A DNA stretch of 6,224 bases, from positions 11,601 through 17,824 of the forward strand of contig DOUU01000324.1 in the NCBI GenBank assembly GCA_003520425.1. The letters run 5' to 3'. Made by a program: the position numbers and the translations under genes. Under the pieces are notes generated by a model, which was not told the DNA's origin, did not search any database, and saw only the letters and a list, made by a program, of their open reading frames with translations. This DNA is from Deltaproteobacteria bacterium (GTDB lineage Bacteria; Myxococcota_A; UBA9160). Positions 6,198 to 6,224 of the stretch are shown one piece after another. Position 1 is the stretch's first letter, and the number at the start of each line of letters is the position of its first letter.

Positions 6198-6224
6198 TTT
6201 CCTAGCAGCGTGCTGAGAAACGCT

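Larger units (their letters stand above)
5984..6224. other. Upstream region of the kinase gene, no supported gene
   Basis: About 240 bp to the window edge. It holds the 6067-6090 dyad, a short tandem GCATTC repeat (6101-6112), and hairpins and GGGGATC repeats at 6144-6217. No good -35/-10 pair for the minus-strand kinase could be identified. A minus-strand frame is open from the edge to a TGA at 6080-6078 (48 codons) and could be the tail of a neighbouring gene, but its peptide is not recognisable. Confidence 0.45.

Noticed and set aside
6078..6224. A 48-codon minus-strand frame from the right edge to a TGA, possibly the tail of a neighbouring gene or transposase.
   Set aside because: The peptide is not recognisable and the frame is too short to judge in GC-rich DNA; sequence beyond the edge is needed.
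1..6224. CRISPR arrays, tRNA or rRNA genes, riboswitches and intact insertion sequences.
   Set aside because: No regularly spaced repeats, cloverleaf, rRNA-like or transposase sequence was seen on either strand.

Overview
The window is uniformly GC-rich bacterial chromosomal DNA. Its codon use favours G or C in third positions, and long shadow frames run opposite the real genes. The gene set is an MgtA-type P-type ATPase tail, a GT83/ArnT-like integral-membrane glycosyltransferase, a large exported protein with a Cys-His-Asp signature, and an atypical pyruvate kinase. With the absence of any phage, plasmid or recognisable transposase gene, this suggests a free-living Gram-negative, most likely a deltaproteobacterial/Myxococcota-like or related environmental lineage. 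That placement is an impression from style and families, not a measurement.

Layout: (1) positions 2-91, + strand: last 29 codons of a P-type ATPase of the Mg2+-transporting kind. (2) 92-311: non-coding, with a small GC hairpin just after the ATPase stop. (3) about 312-1739, + strand: ArnT/PMT-like lipid-linked-sugar glycosyltransferase. (4) 1740-1812: short convergent gap with a stem-loop that could serve both strands as a terminator. (5) 1813-3741, - strand: 642-residue exported protein with an N-terminal beta-sandwich-like domain and a papain/NlpC-like Cys-His-Asp arrangement. (6) 3742-4135: about 390 bp without a supported gene, holding a striking palindrome. (7) 4136-5983, - strand: 615-residue non-canonical pyruvate kinase with an extra N-terminal helical domain, an enlarged middle domain and no C-terminal allosteric domain. 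(8) 5984-6224: non-coding or unassigned, with a strong dyad 83 bp upstream of the kinase start and a cluster of GGGGATC repeats at the window edge.

The genes do not form one obvious pathway. The ATPase and glycosyltransferase both act at the inner membrane and share a strand but are separated by 220 bp. The kinase and the exported protein share the opposite strand, but about 390 bp with palindromic DNA lies between them, so separate transcription is more likely than a tight operon. The two most interesting items are the exported Cys-His-Asp protein, whose seven mature cysteines fit three disulfides plus one free nucleophile, and the atypical pyruvate kinase, which has a K+-independence signature and a remodelled active-site and regulatory region. 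No CRISPR array, tRNA, rRNA, intact insertion sequence or complete novel multi-gene system could be supported.
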